Shown here piece by piece: positions 62,429 to 64,000 of a stretch of 64,000 nt of DNA. The first letter of the stretch is position 1; every line of letters begins with the position of its first letter. This DNA comes from Rathayibacter sp. VKM Ac-2879 (GTDB taxonomy: Bacteria > Actinomycetota > Actinomycetes > Actinomycetales > Microbacteriaceae): contig NZ_JADKSO010000003.1 in NCBI RefSeq assembly GCF_015351245.1, forward strand, positions 124,001 to 188,000, read 5' to 3'. The notes below the pieces were generated by a model. The model was not told the origin of the DNA. It ran no database searches and saw only the letters and a program-made list of their open reading frames with translations. The translations under genes were made by a program, and so were the position numbers.

Positions 62429-63463
62429 ATGATGAGACAGTCCACATCCATTCCATCGTCCACGACCGTCGGCCGAGCCGCGACGCTCCGCCGACCACGC
62501 ACGCGCCTCCTCGTTGCGGGGGTCGCCTGCGGCGCCCTCGCTTTCGGGTCGCTGGCGGCTGCTCCGACGGCGTTCGCCGCGCCGGCCGCGATCACCGCCG
62601 CCTCCACGACCGCTGCCGCCTGGCCCGTCGTCGCCCAGGGCGAGAACAGCGCGAACGTGCAGACGATCCAGCACCTGCTGAACGCCGCGGGCCAGTCGGT
62701 CGAGGCCGATGGCGCCTTCGGCTCGGCCACGGAGGCTGCGGTCACCGCGTTCCAGAGCGCTCGCGGACTCTCGGCCGACGGGATCGTCGGCGAGCAGACC
62801 TGGTCGGCGCTGATCACGACCGTGTCCTCCGGCGACACCGGCGAGGCGGTGACCGCTCTGCAAGTGCAGCTCAACAAGACCGGGGCCGGGCTCACCGTCG
62901 ACGGCGAGTTCGGGGCGGCGACGCTCTCGGCCGTGCAGAACTTCCAGTCGGCGGCTGGTCTCACGGTCGACGGTGTGGCCGGACCGCAGACCTGGCAGTC
63001 CCTCGTCGGCTCGGGCTCGGGCTCGAACCCGCAGCCGGGTGAGCCCGGCGAGACCTTCGCGACGTTGAACGAGGAGCAGCTCTCGAACGTGCGCACGATC
63101 ATCGCGGAGGGCAAGACCGCCGGAGTCCCGCAGTACGGGTGGGTCGTGGCGATCGCCGCCGCAATGCAGGAGTCGCGCCTGCGCAACCTCTCGGGCGGCG
63201 ATCGCGACTCTGTCGGCCTGTTCCAGCAGCGGCCCTCGGCCGGCTGGGGCACACCCGAGGAGCTCATCGACCCGGTCTATGCCTCGCGTGCCTTCTACGG
63301 CGCGGCCAACAGCCCGACGTCGAACACGGGCTTGATGGACATCGACGGGTGGGAGTCGATGTCGGTGACCGAGGCCGCGCAAGCGGTGCAGGTGTCGGGA
63401 TACCCCGACGCCTACGCGCAATGGGAAACCCTGGCCCGTGAGGCCGTCGCGAGCGAGGGATGA
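62429..63463 (+). CDS. secreted peptidoglycan-binding protein with lytic-transglycosylase-like domain
   Basis: A 344-residue exported protein. Signal peptide of about 50 residues (LLVAGVACGALAFG, AFA/APA cleavage). Two PG_binding_1 repeats (about 70-130 and 135-195, each with DGxFGxAT and a final DGxxGxxTW). A C-terminal domain (about 215-330) contains AMQESRLRNL, GLFQQRPSAGWG and ASRAFYGA, resembling soluble lytic transglycosylase or phage lysozyme-like domains in which the Glu of MQES is catalytic. The ATG follows GAAGAGG at 8 nt. Acts on the cell wall. Confidence 0.88.
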   Translation: MMRQSTSIPSSTTVGRAATLRRPRTRLLVAGVACGALAFGSLAAAPTAFAAPAAITAASTTAAAWPVVAQGENSANVQTIQHLLNAAGQSVEADGAFGSATEAAVTAFQSARGLSADGIVGEQTWSALITTVSSGDTGEAVTALQVQLNKTGAGLTVDGEFGAATLSAVQNFQSAAGLTVDGVAGPQTWQSLVGSGSGSNPQPGEPGETFATLNEEQLSNVRTIIAEGKTAGVPQYGWVVAIAAAMQESRLRNLSGGDRDSVGLFQQRPSAGWGTPEELIDPVYASRAFYGAANSPTSNTGLMDIDGWESMSVTEAAQAVQVSGYPDAYAQWETLAREAVASEG

Positions 63464-63468
63464 GGATC

Positions 63469-64000
63469 ATGGCCATCACCACCGAGAACCACACCGCCTC
63501 TGACGTCAACCGGTATCCCGTCCGGGACGGCTCTCCCGTCTCGTCGCGGAGTCTTCGCTCGCGGCTCGTCGCGATCGTCACAGCGCTTCTGCTCGCCGTC
63601 GGCTTCGTCGCAGGGGGGACCGCGAGCGCTCAGGCCGCCGACTGGCCCGTCCTTTCCTCCGGCGCGACCGGCGACGACGTGACTACCGCGCAGTACCTCC
63701 TCCGAGGCTCCGGGCAGACGCTCGACGTCGACGGGGCGTTCGGGAGCGGGACATCCGCCGCTGTCACGGCCTTCCAGTCGGCCAACGGCCTCGAGGCCGA
63801 CGGTGTGATCGGGGAGGCGACATGGAGCGCGATGACCGTGACGGTCCAGAGCGGCTCGTCCGGCGACGCGGTGAGCGCCGTCCAGACGCAAGTGAACGCG
63901 AACGGTGCCTCCGTAGCGGTCGACGGCGTCTTCGGCGACGCGACCACCGCTGCCGTGAAGAGCTTTCAGAGCTCCGCCGGGCTGACGGCGGACGGGATCG
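63469..64000 (+). CDS. second secreted peptidoglycan-binding protein, 3' end cut
   Basis: Starts 5 bp after the preceding gene. A signal peptide (LVAIVTALLLAVGFVAG, ASAQA cleavage) is followed by ADWPVLSSGATGDDV, then two PG_binding_1 repeats with DGAFGSGT/DGVIGEATW and DGVFGDATT/DG. At least 177 residues are visible and the frame is still open at the window edge. It is a tandem paralogue of the previous gene; the nature of its C-terminal domain is outside the window. Confidence 0.85.
   Translation, partial: MAITTENHTASDVNRYPVRDGSPVSSRSLRSRLVAIVTALLLAVGFVAGGTASAQAADWPVLSSGATGDDVTTAQYLLRGSGQTLDVDGAFGSGTSAAVTAFQSANGLEADGVIGEATWSAMTVTVQSGSSGDAVSAVQTQVNANGASVAVDGVFGDATTAAVKSFQSSAGLTADGI

Overview
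The window is one contiguous piece of a very GC-rich actinobacterial chromosome. Gene content points to the family Microbacteriaceae, probably near Rathayibacter or Clavibacter. That placement is an inference from a short MGKL-type protein of the DUF7882 kind, the eno-ftsB-DUF501 and glmU-prs orders, twin-arginine secretion signals and DtxR/IdeR-type iron boxes. No phage, insertion sequence, CRISPR array, rRNA or origin was seen. Both ends cut through genes: an Xaa-Pro aminopeptidase on the left and a secreted peptidoglycan-binding protein on the right.

Layout. 1-8 kb: mostly plus-strand small metabolism (PepP, arginase-fold protein, crotonase coupled to an RraB-like protein, disulfide oxidoreductase, HExxH mini-protein, SDR) plus one minus-strand glutamine amidotransferase. 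8-11 kb: two siderophore-interaction proteins, each behind an iron box, then an amidase. 11-17 kb: an accessory stretch with a hexapeptide protein, a GH1-fold protein that has lost both catalytic glutamates, a large secreted/membrane protein with Ig-like repeats, a transglutaminase-like protein and the DUF7882-like protein. 17-22 kb: tRNA-Leu(UAA), ndh, DUF501, ftsB and eno on the minus strand, then apt.

22-35 kb: a two-permease NMT1/THI5-like ABC importer downstream of hisS, an ABC exporter pair, mazG behind a second ABC pair, nhaA and an adenine/adenosine deaminase. 35-55 kb: the housekeeping core, almost all minus strand: mfd, pth, rplY, prs, glmU, tRNA-Gln, an ABC-F protein, a molybdopterin oxidoreductase, ispE, ksgA, tatD and metG. 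A GST-like gene, gnd and a marR gene stand on the opposite strand. 55-64 kb: a Tat-secreted protein, rsmI, pmt, a YeiH-type membrane protein, metY with a CoA-binding protein, and two tandem secreted peptidoglycan-binding proteins.

The minus-strand genes form an ancestral actinobacterial backbone for translation, DNA repair, cell-wall and isoprenoid precursors. The plus-strand genes look like later insertions, and several of their 3' ends meet the backbone at long perfect inverted repeats. Many genes here have a TANNNT-like -10 box followed by 6-8 nt and then ATG or GTG, which is the leaderless arrangement. This decides several start codons (mfd, metG, metY, hisS, tatD).
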